A DNA stretch of 64,000 nt from Voacanga thouarsii (Eukaryota; Streptophyta; Magnoliopsida; Gentianales; Apocynaceae). Below the pieces are notes generated by a model that was given only the letters and a program-made list of their open reading frames with translations, was not told the DNA's origin and searched no databases. Location of the stretch: the NCBI GenBank assembly GCA_026120185.1, contig JANUWF010002297.1, positions 496,001 to 560,000 of the forward strand. Reading direction: 5' to 3'. Made by a program: the position numbers and the translations under genes. Of this stretch, positions 47,023 through 60,356 are shown in pieces. Each line of letters starts with the position of its first letter. Within the stretch, counting starts at the first letter, position 1.

Positions 47023-48583
47023 TTTATTGACAACTTTGCTATACTCTCTAGTACTGAACCAAATTGTATCGATGCAACTTTACATGATGAATTTTGGATT
47101 ATGGCTATGCAAGAAGATCTGAATCAATTCAAAAGGAATCAAGTTTGGAAGCTTGTCCCCAGACCACTTGACCATCTCGTAATTGGTATAAGTGGATATT
47201 CAGAAACAAACTTAATGAGTATGGTAATGTTATCAGAAATAAAGCCAGATTAGTTGCTCAAGGATTCAATTAAGAAGGGGGCATCGATTATGATGAAACC
47301 TTTGCTCCCGTTGCTCGACTAGAATTAAGAAGAATGTTGCTTGCATTCACTTCTTTCAAAGGTTTTATACTCTATCAAATAGAAGTCAAAAGTGCCTTCT
47401 TAAATAGTTTCATTGAAGAAGAGGTATATGTTGAACAACCTCCTATTTTTACTCATCAATGTTTTTCAAACCATGTTTTTAAACTCCCAAAAGCCCTTTA
47501 TGGTTTAAAACAAGTTCCAAGATCATGGTATCAAAGGCTAAGTGGTTTTCTTCTCTCAAAAGCCTTTTTGAGAGGGTTAGTTGATATCATATTATTTATT
47601 ATGTTTGAAAATTCTAAAAATATCTTAATTGTGCAGGTATATGTTAATAATATTATTTTTGGAGCTACTAATGATTCCTTGTGCAAGAAATTTGCCAAGA
47701 CAATGTAGGAAGAGATTAAAATGAGTATGATGGGAGAATTTAACTTCTTTCTTGGTCTTCAAATCAAGCAAACCAAAGATGAAATCTTCTTAAATCAAGC
47801 CAAGTATGCCAAAGAACTGCTCAAAAGATTTGGTATGAACGAAGCAAAAGAAATAAGTACACTTATGAGCACTTTGTTAAAGCTTGATAAATACGAAAAA
47901 GGTAAGAAAGTGGATGAATCAAAATACAAAGGTATGATCGGAAATCTCCTCTATTATACCGCTAGCAGGCCTGATATTATGTTCTTAGTATGTCTTTGTG
48001 CCAGATTTCAATCATGTCTAAAGGAATCTCATCTATGTGCTATAAAACAGATCCTTAGATACTTAATTGGAATACATGATTATTGATTGTGGTATCCTCG
48101 AACTAATTCATTTGATTTTATAGGATATACGGATGTCGACTATGCCGGTTGCAAGGTTGAAAGAAAAGTACCAGTGAATACTGTAAATTTCTTGGACACT
48201 CCCTTATCTCATGATATAGCAAAAAGCAAGCTTGCGTCTCCCTTTCAACAACCAAAGCTGAATACATAGTAGCGGGTAGTTGTTGTGCACAAATTTTATG
48301 GATGAAAAACACCTTGCTTGATTTTGGTTTAAATTTTAATTGTGTGCCTATCTTGTGTGAGAATACTGGTGCTCTTAATTTAACTAAAAATCCTATTTAG
48401 CATTTTAGAACTAAGAACATTGAAATAAAGCATAATTTTATTAGAGATCATGTGTTTAAAGGTGTTGTATGTGTTGAATATATTCCAACTAATGAATAGC
48501 TTGCTGACATCTTTACAAAACCTCAGGTTGAAGATAGATTTAATCATCTGAGAAGAGGTTTGGGAATTACTAGAATTTTGTAA
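47023..48583 (+). pseudogene. Sirevirus reverse transcriptase and RNase H
   Basis: RT blocks: EFWIMAMQEDLNQF, DYDETFAPVARLE, IEVKSAFLNSFIEEEVYVEQ, KALYGLKQVPRSWYQRL. The catalytic motif reads VYVNNIIFGATN, where copia RTs have YVDD: both catalytic Asp are Asn. RNase H keeps GYTDVDYAGC and, at the end, IFTKPQVEDRF; it ends at TAA 48581. Several stops (e.g. 47706, 48084, 48267) and a frame change near 47260-47330 are present. Dead by both substitutions and stops. Confidence 0.87.
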
Positions 48584-49054
48584 CTGAAAATTTTTCCAAG
48601 GATTTATTTGTTCACTTTCGCAGAGCTACTGAAGATACGCCTTTCAAATAGAGATTTTAGATGCAATACTTGAGAAACATGAATCCAAAATCCCATCAAT
48701 AATTCGTTCCACTTTTTGGACAAACTAATTTGGACTTAGTCCATTTCCAAAAATAGTAGCATTCCAAAATTCATGAAAAGCCTAATTTTTTTTATTATTC
48801 AGAAGAAAGAGTACATAAGTCTAGAAGCCCCCCCCCCCTTTTTTTTTAAATTTCAAATGTCTGCGCTTGTTCAAAAAAATGACCCTATCTCTGGTGAAAA
48901 GTCTTTGATGAAAAGTAATTGATTGTACTTATCCACTCTAGAACCTAAGAAATCACAAAAAGGCTATCTCTTTCTCTCTCATAGAAATCCAAAATTGTCA
49001 TTGTTCTCTCTGCTTCTCTCAGAATCGTATCTTCATCTTCCTCTCGCTTCTAGC
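48584..49054 (+). other. Spacer between pol and env-like ORF
   Basis: No gene. Contains a C run followed by a T run (about 48827-48849), purine on the other strand, and a CT-rich stretch just before the env-like ATG. Confidence 0.55.
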
Positions 49055-50701
49055 ATGACAAAAGTGTCAAAATCCGATAAAGGAACCACGCAAAAGATGA
49101 AGATGGGTAAGAAAAGTAAAGCAGTGGCTAAGGCAAAAGCTGTTGCTACCACACAATCGGCCACCAAGCAAAAAGAAAAGAAACTCACTGAAAGAGCCTC
49201 ACGATCTGACTCATCAACAGAGCATACTGCACCAGAAAGCTCTGAAACCCAAGTACCGAACTTTCTTGATAAAAAATATGAGTTTGATTTTAATGATTGG
49301 CTGTCTAGAAATAGGACTGTGGTTATAGGATATTGGGCTAATGTTGAGGCATTTTTGAATTTCTCAGGCATCCTAAATATGTTTGAAAATCTTGGTTGGG
49401 GGGCTTTGTTTTCAATAGATAAGAAACTATTCACCCTTCTAGTTCGGAAATTTTATGCAAATCTAAAAAAGGGAAGGTTTGAGGAGACCGGGGGAAGTTT
49501 TATGGTGTAATGATATTGCACTAGAGTAGGATCAATAAATATAAAATCTGACTATCGGCTGTTAAACCAAATTTTTGGATTTAGAGATGGAGGGATTCAA
49601 TTTTTTGAAATGAACAAATTCCCTAAGGAATTGGACCTATTTGACTTAGGAAGGTTTGAGGTAAGGTTTACTGGAGGGAAGAGTTTTAAAAGTTCAAATG
49701 ACAGAAATGAAAAATGGTTGAATGGTCCTGGAAGGATTTTGCATCATATGGCGTCGACTATGGTTGCTCCAAGTTTTGGGCATAAGATATCAGCAAAAAT
49801 CATGCAAATGATACTAATGTTGGCCCTGTCTGAGAGCAGATAAATCAATTCTGGTTTTTTGGTAGTTAAGTTGATATTGTAGTCAAGAAACACATCTCAC
49901 AAGGCACTCCCATATGGCAATTTATTGACCAAAGTCTTCAGGCATTTCAATGTGAATTTAAATACCTATGCCCCTGGTCAGCTTAGGACTACTATGTACA
50001 ACATAGAATCCTTTGAAAAAATAGGATTTGTTTAAGTGAACAAGGAATGGGTCTTACTAAGAGATATGTCGGATGAAGAAAAAGAAAAGCTATTGAAAAT
50101 CAAGGTCAAAGGAAAAAGTACTGCACCTGCTACCCGAACAGAGATGAAATGAAAGTCTAAAATATGAGAAGAATCCTTAAACATGGGCAAGCAAAAGATT
50201 GAGGAAAGCAGTTTGAATCAAAGCATCTTGGATACCATTGGCAGTTTCACAAAGAAATTTGATGGATTTCAGGCAGAAGTCACAACTGAATTACAGAATT
50301 TAGGAACTAGATTAAGGGATATGGAAAAAAAAAAGATAGAAAAGCCCACTGAGGAAGTCCATGATGAACAAGCTCCTTTTGAAGAACAAATGACTGGAAA
50401 AGAAACTGCCTCCCCTCAAGTTCAAAACACAGCTAGAAAACAAATTGAGCAAGAAGCACAACTAAACCAGGAAAAGGAAATAGAGAAAGAAGAAGAAAGC
50501 GGGAAGAATAAAGAGAAGGAAAGTGAAGTTCCCACCTCTGCTGCCCCTACTGCCTTGCAAGCTCCCAAGCCTACTATAGTTAGAAGTTCCTTTGGTAAAT
50601 GTCAGAAGCACGTGATAGTAAAAAGAAAGTCCAGCCAAATTGTTGGACCACATTTCAAAAAGGGTTTCAAGACTAAGTTTGCAACCATCCATATTTCCTG
50701 A
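49055..50701 (+). pseudogene. Env-like ORF ('putative plant transposon protein') of the Sirevirus
   Basis: One frame of about 549 codons with several in-frame stops (from 49508; others at about 49841, 49880 and 50033, and further ones near 50150) and no frameshift. The upstream reading (48923) is non-coding leader; the ATG at 49055 (MTKVSKSDKGT) follows a CT-rich leader. The N-terminus is Lys/Ser-rich, followed by the domain with MFENLGWGALFS and LLVRKFYANLK, then DYRLLNQIFGF and a coiled-coil C-terminal part (FDGFQAEVTTELQNLGTRL) with a Lys/Glu-rich tail. The GWG and KFYAN blocks match the Athila env-like ORF at 28134-29341. Role unknown; an envelope function is a historical suggestion, and no signal peptide or membrane segment is evident. 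Confidence 0.75.
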
Positions 50702-50953
50702 TTGGCCAATCATGCGTGCTGCTTACTGATTTCCTATGCTTCAACAATTTTATTGCTTTCCCATTGAAAAATAATTTTATGATTTCTGCGCTAGTATTTG
50801 AACAATTTTATTTCTACACTTATCTACTGCTAATTTTTTTAATTCTATATATTTACTTTCTTGATCGAGGACTGACAATGTGTATTTTATTTCTGCTTAA
50901 TCTCTTTATTGTATCATTCTTTCATTTTGATTGATGACAAAGGGGGAGAAAAT

Positions 50954-51421
50954 AGAATGAAAATGGTGGATTGTGAACGGTAAATGATGAACTGTGAATT
51001 GTGATTTGAGAATATATATTATGAATTTTCGAATTGTGATTGTGACTGTTTATGGTTTGAGAATGTGGACTCTGAAGAATTGGGTGAATTGATGGAGACT
51101 ATGTTGAGACGTCATTGGTATTATGGATTAAGGAATTTTGAAGTAGGGGCATGAGTTCATTGTGCATTCTAATTGATTTTGAATAAGTTGGATGATTGTT
51201 TTGGCTATGGTTGTGATATTCACTTTGTTAAATATTTGGATGTTGAGGATACCTGAGTAGACTTTTATGAAATCTGGATTGATTCCTTTTGGTTGCTCAG
51301 TAAAATCCTTATAATGATATACCTTGAGAAAAATAAGTTCGATTAAATTTTTTTTCTCTCTGCACATACACAAGGAGAGTTTTGGACTCGCATTTCTTTA
51401 ATCCAAGCTTTCATGCTATTT
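50954..51421 (-). other. 5' leader of a minus-strand Athila-type element
   Basis: Follows the PBS at 51422-51440 on the minus strand. A frame at 51373-51128 has no recognisable domain. The boundary with the Sirevirus end is unclear. Confidence 0.4.
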
Positions 51422-51440
51422 TTCCCTAGCAACGGCGCAA
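51422..51440 (-). other. Primer-binding site, tRNA-Asp type
   Basis: Minus-strand TTGCGCCGTTGCTAGGGAA, close to the tRNA-Asp complement used by Athila elements and better conserved than the site at 25266. Confidence 0.85.
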
Positions 51441-51446
51441 AAAACT

Positions 51447-53049
51447 TGATGCATAAATTTTAGGTGTAGAAAAATCATATAAAGTTAAATATATCCCTAG
51501 CCAACTTTTAATTAAAACATTATTCCCCAAATTATACATATGAGCAAGTATATTCATCGCAAGCATAATATAGGAAATTAACGAGTATTGATCCTCAAGG
51601 AACAACAAACATTAGTTACCTTTCATTCATTATTTAACTACCCAATAAAGTAAAAAGAGAATAAAAGGGGAAATAAATAAAGAAAAATATGTACTACTCA
51701 AGGATGAAAGAATATACAATTTAGACAAATATTCTTGAAAACATGATCACAAATTACTTAGTAAGTATCACAATCAATTATTATCTTAGTATCATGAAGG
51801 AATTAAAATAGACCCATTTTGTTTGCAATTCATGGAATCACTATCTTCTACTTAAATTAGTGAACATATTCTGCCTCAACTAATTTACCCAAAAGATGCA
51901 TAAAAATCAATTCTTACATAAATCCTTATATTCTAGGTGATTTAAAGCATCAAATTAGCTAATGAATCCATATTTTAGCAATCATTAACTAATCTTTGAT
52001 TACCCAAGTTCTTGACAATTAACCCATTTTTCAAGCAAGTTAAGAGATAACAAATATGAAATTGATTAAATTGAAACCACCATAAACATCTTTTGCAAGC
52101 AAGTTAACAAGAAGAATCAACCAATCATTTCTTTAATAAAAACAAGTAATCAAATACAAGAAAAATAATAAATTGATGAAAAAACTAAATTAATTCAAAT
52201 TATAAATCTAAGAATAAAATCCAAATACAATTAAAGAATTAAACTCATCATTTTTCAAAAAAAAAAAAAAAGAAAACAAAGGAAAAAAATAGGTACTCAT
52301 AGACAAGCCCATCAACTTCCATTGAAAACTCCTCCTAAATCAACGCTCATAGAGTACTAAATTTCTCTACAGAAAATATTATACGGGTGCACTATAAATA
52401 TTTGTCTAACTTTCCATATGTGCACACCTCACTCCTACGTTAATAATCCTATTTATAAGCACACAAACTTCCTAAAGATCCAAAACAGATAAGAAGTATT
52501 TTCCAATTAGAATTCTAAAATTTTGTACAAATTCCACTAAAGTCACCGACTTAATTGCACTGAGCCACAATTTCCTTGTCTTTGCTGAAGCTGCAAAGAA
52601 CTGAGCTAAGCCCAAGCCACGGAAGCTGTTTCCTTTCTTTCTTCTCTAAACCAACTCACATGAGTCGAGCCGCCAAGCCATTTCTTTCCTTTTTTTTTCC
52701 TTTTCACTAGCCACGGATAGCCGAGCCACAACTTCCTTGTTAAAGCCGACTGCGGGACAAGTGCATCCTCCTGTGGTTGTGTGCTTTGTTTCAATCCCCT
52801 GTTTTCCCTATTTTTCGTTGTTTTTAGATTTTGCCCGGTGCTGGGTCAATCTTCTTGGCCTGGCATTAGGTCTTCACTGGAATTCTTCAATTAAATTCCA
52901 AATTCACCTATTTTTGCAAAAAAATCATAGAAACATATTTCTATAAGTGAGATATCAAATAGGAAGAAATATAACTTATTATTATATCAGAAGTATCACA
53001 AAATATCCTCCAATAACTGGAAAAATATATGTAAATTTAGGCCCTATCA
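51447..53049 (-). repeat. 5' LTR of the minus-strand Athila-type element
   Basis: On the minus strand it begins TGATAGGGCC (53049) and ends ATGCATCA (51447), seven bases before the PBS. Homologous to 23151-24643 and 26657-27950. GC-rich boxes near 52820-52880. No gene seen. Confidence 0.82.
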
Positions 53050-55565
53050 ATCATCACAATAAAACAACATAAATCACTCCCCAAATTCATCATCTCAACA
53101 CTTCAACATAACACCACCTTACATAATATGAGTTCAGTGAAAGCACAAGAGTTACTTGTCTGAAGATGGGTTCGATTTGAAGGTGACGTTTTGATTATCA
53201 ATGGATTTTGATTACTTCAATATTCAAGCCTCAACCGCCTTTGGATAGATTCCATCCACACCAAGTGAAGGAAATGAATCAAGATGAATATGAGTTTCAA
53301 TCCAAATGAATAAGAAGAAAAAGGAAAAAGGGAAGGAAAAGAGAGAAAATGAGATTAGTGAATGAACTAAATTACCTACTCATTTGATCTTTGGAGTAGA
53401 AGTTTCTTGATTGATTTAATGTAAAAATCTAGAATATAGGAGAGAGTTGTAAGAGTTCTTGATTGTTTGGGTGATTTGGAGTGATTTGAAATGCTTGGAG
53501 ATGAGCGGCAAAATAGTGCAAGTGTGCGTTCTTGGTGTTCTTGAGAGAACAATAGAGCAAATGAAAGGAATTTGAGAGTTTTTTGGTTGAGGTTGGCCGG
53601 ATGGAGGGTGTTAGTGTAGTGTCTCGGTTGGTTTGATGGTAAAGAGATTGTAGGAGTCAAGTGTGGTCTTTGAATTTTGAAATTGGAAAGAGGTTGAGAG
53701 AATGGTGGAAACTATGATAATGGTGTGGTACCAAGCTAACAAAATAGTGGAGAAATGAAGAAGAAGGGGAAAAAATATGAGAAGAAAATAAATGGTAGAA
53801 AAGTGGTTATGGTATTTGGTTATAAGGAAAAGCAAGAAGACAAAATGGTGGAGAATTTCTACGGGTTTACTTAGGTTTTGAAATTAAAGTTCAAGAACCT
53901 AAAATGAAGGAACAAAGGCTAAAGTTTTGAGAAGTCTAAGGTGTTTTAATAGTGGTGTTTTTGGTTGCTAAGATAGAAGAAGAAAAATGAAGATATCTTA
54001 TGCTTATGCTGGCGAAAAATGGAAGAAAACAAAGGCTGGGATTTTAATTGTTTAAGTTGGAATTATAAGCTGATTTAGTTGAGTCTTTGGAGGAGAATTC
54101 CAAGGAATTTGATTTCCAAAGTCAAGGTAGCTTGAAAGTAGGAGAATTAGGAGTGGTTTGAGGTATAGTAATGACAGTTTTGGCTGCTAGGAGGCAAGAA
54201 AGAAAATTCATCAGTCTTGGTGGTTCAAGAAGACCGAAATCATGGAGAAGAGAAAATGGAAGAAAATTCTGATCACAAAGCCACAAGAATGCTAAGGAAT
54301 TCCTGATTATATGTGATTGAATGTGTGGATAATTACATGGAAATAGTTGGGATTTTTGAATTTCAATTCAAACATTTTTGAATAAGATATTTGTAGCTAG
54401 GTTGTAGGAGGGTTCTGAGGTGCTACAATGGAGCTTTATTTAGCAGCAATGGTGGAGAAGAAAAGAAGAGCTCAAGTTAATTCTTAAAGAATAATATCCA
54501 AGGAATTTGAAAGCTGGAAGAAAAAGATAATGCATGGGCTTAAGCTAAGCAAATCCTTTATGTTTTGTTCATAATAACCAAGAATGGTATGTCTGCTTTT
54601 TTTATGCTTGATGCCTAGATTTTTAGTCTAAAGGCTGGAATAAGTGAAGAATTGTTCTCAGCTTTTGCACAACTTGTGTAAGGCTGACTTACAAAAATGA
54701 ATCTAAAGTTAGCTGGATTGTTTGGCCAAAAAAAAAAAAAAAAAAGGAGTGGGATAACCAAATGCCAAGAAAATGAACAAGAAAATAAATTCCAACTTTC
54801 TAATTAAATTAAGAATCAATAAAGTGAAATATTTTTAGCAGATAAATTAGGTAGTTCGATTTTGACTAAGCAAGAATTTGTCAACCATGGTTTTAGAGGT
54901 TGCTTGTAATTCCTCTCCCTAATTCATTCCTATATTTTTGGCCAGCTCATGCTCAACTAAAGCTGAAAGTTTAGATCAGATACTCTCTTAAAACTTTAGG
55001 ATAGGAATATAACAATAGGAAAATTCAAAAAGAAAGGAGAATCAAAATTTGAACTTGTTAGGACATAAGCAATAAAAATGGGTAGCAAAAATTATATTAG
55101 ATTCTTTTTAAGAAAAGATCAAGAATGTTAGGAGATTTCAATTTAAACTTCCCAAAACATCCTCCCTTAGTCCATGGAACGTAAGAAGGAATTCAAATAT
55201 TGGTTGGGGTGTTCCAACTGACCAAAGAGAAAGGAGGAGATTAAAAGCCAAAATGATTTTTTAGCAAGTGGGATTTGAATTTAAGTCTTAAGAGATAATT
55301 TCTAAGCATTATCCACTAGGCCACAATAACTCTTATGTTCTTTATTCCAACTCAATTACTCCTGTCTTCTAACTCCAAAATTTACCTAATTCCTCTCTCA
55401 TGAATCTAAAATTAAAATACTCTCTATTTCTAACACATAATAAAAACTCATATAAACAATTTTAAATTCCTTAAAATTTTCGTCTAGAAAATATATGCAC
55501 ATTTAATATGCCATGAAATGCAACTCTTTCCTCTAGCCAAGGGTATACTTAGGTGGGGTTTTATA
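53050..55565 (-). repeat. 3' LTR of the second Tekay-like element (truncated)
   Basis: On the minus strand it begins TATAAAACCCC right after the polypurine tract (expected TG appears as TA). It resembles 7000-9201 in order and wording but is the most diverged of the three related LTRs. The left end is replaced by an Athila LTR. No gene seen. Confidence 0.7.
55270..55328 (-). other. tRNA-like module inside the LTR
   Basis: Minus strand has A-box-like TGGCCTAGTGG and a weak B box (AATTCAAATCCC), at the same place as in the other two LTRs. Confidence 0.45.
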
Positions 55566-55580
55566 TCCTCCCCTCCTTTA
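55566..55580 (-). other. Polypurine tract of the second Tekay-like element
   Basis: Minus-strand TAAAGGAGGGGAGGA, preceded by GGGATGAAATTC, the usual chromovirus 3' end just before the 3' LTR. Confidence 0.75.
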
Positions 55581-57495
55581 AAGAATTTCATCCCAAAATT
55601 CAGTGTGTGCCTTCACCATAAGCAGGGGTATTTTCGGTTCACCCATTCTCTTTTTCCCTTGTGGCATTTTGCGTGCTGTGATGCTCCCATAACATTTTTA
55701 CCATCAGTATTTGCTTATTTCGGCGAGTCTTAATACTTTGATCTAAAAATCTTAATAGACTTCTCCACACATATATAGTATCACAGATTATCCTTCAGCG
55801 CATGCTTCGCACCTCCATGAGAATCAACTCCTCTACTGATTAAAAGTTGATATGCATTTGCCAAGTCGAGCAAAATTCAATGAATGGAAAAATTCATGAC
55901 GTGGTAGGAAAAGGTCTCAAAGTAGCAAATATTACACAATCAACGTAGAAGTTTCATAGGAGTAATTAGGTATAGCATTGAGGAGTTTGATGAGAAGTAT
56001 TTGCAAACCATAAATGAAGTTTCTAAAGTCGCCTCAGATAGCCAAGTCTTGGGAGAGAACTTATGACAACGACAAAAAGTGACAGAAGTGATTTGGTATG
56101 AAGAAGTTGAAAAGAAAAAGGAAAGGAACGGGATCACAAAAAATTTGCCTTTATCTAAAGAAATTATCATAGCTGCTTCTAATCCTTCTTTCGATACATC
56201 CCTTCATGATGCTTTAAGTTCTTGCTCTGGTAGAGTAAGTATAGCTGCAGGCATGGTCCTTCTCTTTGACTCTTGAAGCATCTTTTCATACCTCTCATCT
56301 TACTATTTGCGGTGTATTTTCCTAAAGTAGTAAAGTCAGAGCCAATACAAGGATTGCAAATTCCTAAATGAAATTCTAATAATAATCTGCTAATACCATT
56401 AAAAGCTTACTTCTTGTAAAAGACTCGGGTAACCTCAAGTGACAAAATTCTACACCTACTCTGATTTATCTTACCTTTTACCTAAGTTTCCACATGCCTT
56501 AAATTAAGGTTGCGTTCGACTAAAATTCACACCTACCAAACTAGCCAAAAATTCTTGCCCTCACTATTACTATAGTCCATCTTAATTGTTCCAAGCCTAT
56601 CACTATCTTCACCACTTATCCTTCCTCAGGTAGATGTAATACGGTAATCTTTATTAGAAACATAGTACAAAAGCCTTTAAACTACTTACATATCGTTCCA
56701 CACTCATAGTTCAGGTACATATCGACCATTGTAGCAAAACAAAAATTCTTAGTACTGTTTCATCAATAACGTAAAATTCCTCACTCCTAATATTAAGCAC
56801 TACATTTTCTTAGCCTCAACTTCTATACACTCAATTACATCTGAACAGTTTATGAAAATGAATTACTCTGCCTCCATAATTATCTTAAGCTCCTTATTTG
56901 AACCATGATTCCATGCCTAATATATTATCTTAATCCTCAAGAAATGTGCTAATTAAGTTTCTTAGTAGCTTACTTCCCACCCATAATTTCACTTCTCGAA
57001 CACAACCTATAAATTCCTTCCCTATGCATGGAGAAGCATGTCTAATAATTTATAAGTCAATTCACGACTATCACAATTCAAGTGATTGATACACTACACC
57101 ATATACAAATGCATGGAGCTAAGATTAAAGAGCTTATTCCTTTCAAAAAATTAAAATAAAGAGCTTACCTCACAGTATCCAATCTTAAGTCTTCTTTGCT
57201 TGTCACAAATCTTTGGCCTTCACTTTCGGTCTTATCTTATTTTCCCTCCTAACTACATTTGTGGCTAGGTAGTAGTATCCATGGCAACAACATATTTGTT
57301 TAGGAGCAGGATGTCAAAGTCCTCAGTTTGGCAAGGTTCTTAATCCTTCCGCAAGTCCCTCAGGTGCCGCCTCCTGTTCTTGTTCATATCCTTATCACAA
57401 CTTAGGCGTAATGTGTTGCATTTGTTCGGAATCTAGTACGATAACTCATTATCACGAACAACGCTACTACAGACCGCGATTCTGTATCTTGGTGC
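55581..57495 (-). other. Degenerate interior of the second Tekay-like element
   Basis: About 1.9 kb with no recognisable pol domain in any frame; short open frames (e.g. 55940-56170) look random. Most likely decayed interior or spacer. Confidence 0.45.
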
Positions 57496-57498
57496 CAT
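57430..57498 (-). pseudogene. Gag start remnant
   Basis: Begins MAPRYRIAV at 57498, comparable with MAPKHRAV at 4084, and reaches a stop after about 21 codons. It lies the expected distance from the extra ORF. Similarity beyond the first codons is weak. Confidence 0.4.
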
Positions 57499-58244
57499 CT
57501 TCAGTTACAACCACCCATTTTAATAAGTCAATATGGAAAATATGTCATGCTCATGAGAATGTAAAGTCAATACAGTGTCAACTTTAAGTTTTACGATATC
57601 AAATGCATACAATGATTTGCAAAAGAAAATAAGTGCTCAAAATTCCTTATCCAAATATATCAAATCATATTTTTATAGAAAATAAAATGGATACCCTATA
57701 CGATACCCTTATTTTAAATATTTAAATATTTGAAACAAGGAAATAGGTTGTAATGGATAAATAAACAAATGAATAAATGAACAAATATAAGTATGAATAT
57801 CTAGTCATATTGCTGATCTAATCTTCTAATAGTTCTTCCTCCCTGCTAGTCTAGCCATCACTAGAGGAATTAGAAGCAGGCTCCACCAACCATCCCCCAG
57901 TGTTCTCAGAGAAATCTATCCCATGTCCACTCACAAATTTAAGAAAACTGCCCTCATTTTTAGGCCTCTTGGAACTCTCTTCTACCTTCCCCTTCCCCTT
58001 CTCCTCACTCTCCTAGCTGCCTCTTGGAGTTCCTCTATAGCTATATTAAGCTCCTTCTCTATCTCATCTATCTCCCTATCCAGCCTAGCTATCTTATCCT
58101 TAGACTTCCCAGTGATATCGCTAGCTGGTGTAGGTGCAAGCTCCCCTATAGGTAGGGTCATATGTGCCACAACCGAAACATCCTCCTTATCATCAGTGTC
58201 GATCATCTTTTCTCCTCTTTCGCCATTAATGATGTCTACATTGT

Positions 58245-60316
58245 TGTAACACCCCACTACCTATGCCCCATTAGGATTGGGGATATTGTCATGTCCACAG
58301 GACAAGGGGTCTTTATAACGAGGACACACAAAATAAAAATAAAAAATACATCAAAATTTAACTTATTACAACCCAGCAAATACATAAACAAATTCAAAAA
58401 AATAAATGTCTGCTACTGTCTCTCAAAAGCAACACATAGGGAAAAAAAATAACAGAGAGTCTTCAAAATCATAGGCAACATTCTAGCTATTGATCTTTAT
58501 AGCAGGATTGACTTGAAAACATGGTATAAAAGGTGATGAGATAAAAATCTCAATAAGCCCGTGTGTGCTTTAAGTGTTTTAGGTAAAACAGTTCATGTAT
58601 ACAAGTTGTAAAAGTTTCATAAAAGAAAGTGTTGGCAAGCATTAAATAAATGTCATAAATGAAGAGTGGCATTTTTCTTTCCAAAACATACATGTGTACA
58701 ATAAATACAACCACCCAAAGAGGCAGCCACAACACCACACGTTGGGCACCATGACAATGTAATGATCAGAATGCCATACATTGAGCATACTAACACAAGG
58801 TAGGTGTACGGCCTATCGAGTGAGATACTCCTCCATCTCTACACCCAAACTTACCGATTGTTCACTCCAAAAACACACAATCCACTTTGACTGATTTTTC
58901 TAGCTCGGACCAGTATGACCTACTGGACTGATATCCTATTTGGGAAGGACTCACCCCTTAAATGTGGTCACCTACTGAGAGACTTACCCTAACCCTTCAA
59001 AGACTAGTCCTAGTAGTCTACCCTTATTGAATACTCAACGTTGTTTGTCCCACTTGGGAGAAAAAATATCATTCAATGATTTACTTGAAAATAGCAATTA
59101 AGGTTTCTAAAATTCTTGTCAAAGTTGGGTTTTAGAAAGAGTTTAGCATTTTTGTGTAAAATTGCTTGTTTAAGCTCAAATGGTTTGCTTAACTGAAATA
59201 AAAGGGAAATCTGTCTTTAATTGCCTTTACAGAACAAATGTTCATACACATTGAGTTTGGCTTGCCACATTAACTTTGGTCTTCAAATGACTCCATACAG
59301 GAGCTTACCTGATCCTTTGCTCTTCTGGGATTCAAAGATCTTCCAAGGTCAACTTAACCCCGCCTGGGGTAAACACAAGGCATAAGATAACAGTCAGACC
59401 ATATCTACCTTACACAAATAATTCCTTGTTCAACTAGTTACAACCACAACTACCCATGATCATAATGTCCTAGGCTTTAATACTAGTTGATAAGGTATTT
59501 TATAAAATAAATCTAGCTTGATAAAATAAGTAGGGGTTATAAAATAATAATAAGTTATAGTTCCAACTAATAAATTATGAGTATTATTGCTAATAAATAA
59601 ACTAGTGTTAAATATTGAATAATACTAAGTCCTAAATAATATTGGTAAATGGTAATATTTAAATAAATAATAAATTACACCTAATTTTTAATTAATAATT
59701 AATAGATAATAAATAATCAATAAAATTAATAATAAATGAATTATACTTAGTTTTTAATAAATAATAAATAAATTTGAATATAAATAATATTTATGGATAT
59801 AGGTAAAAGTTTTAGTAAAACTAATTAATATGGTCTACAATATCATTTGATATTAATTAATTCTAATATTTTATTACTTATTATTACACACACACACACA
59901 CACACATATATATTTTTTTAATAAAAGATATTATTTATTTACCTAATAAAATATTAATATTTTAATTAATACCCTATTCCAAACTTTCCTAGCTTCCTAG
60001 AGAAAATATAATAACAATTCTAATTAAAGTAATAAAATTTGTTTATAAAAATAATTTTAGAATTAACAAAGAAAATAATTTGTACCATAATTTCCTATTG
60101 CTATAAGAGATTTATGAACACATTCAACCCCTATTCAAATTCAATTTTCCTATCAACATCTAAAAGACATTAATCCAGAAATTAAAATAGATGATTCAAG
60201 AAGAAATACTTGGTAGATGATTGCTTGATGAAGGTTTCTTGATTAGTGAAGGTCCACGTGCTTGAGAGCCTTTTGGTGGTCCGAAAAATAGCCATAGTTG
60301 GTCATCCCAGTTCGGC

Positions 60317-60356
<40 letters not shown>

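Larger units (their letters stand above)
40890..50953 (+). mobile_element. Ty1/copia Sirevirus (SIRE/Maximus-like) with env-like ORF
   Basis: 5' LTR (about 40890-41861), PBS, gag, pol and a further ORF downstream of pol, ending at a purine tract (AAAGGGGGAGAAAA, 50939-50953). The long extra Gag C-terminal coil, HEMW and VEQPP motifs, and the 3' env-like ORF are Sirevirus features. The 3' LTR was not found. Heavily decayed: three reading frames, many stops, altered RT active site, and a copia LTR inserted in pol at 45144-47017. Confidence 0.83.

Noticed and set aside
50716..50934. Hydrophobic open frame after the env-like ORF
   Set aside because: AT-rich Phe/Leu-type translation just before the purine tract; could mimic membrane segments but has no support as a gene.
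57923..58249. Plus-strand Ser/Leu-rich frame
   Set aside because: Antisense of the acidic extra ORF; low-complexity consequence of that coding strand.
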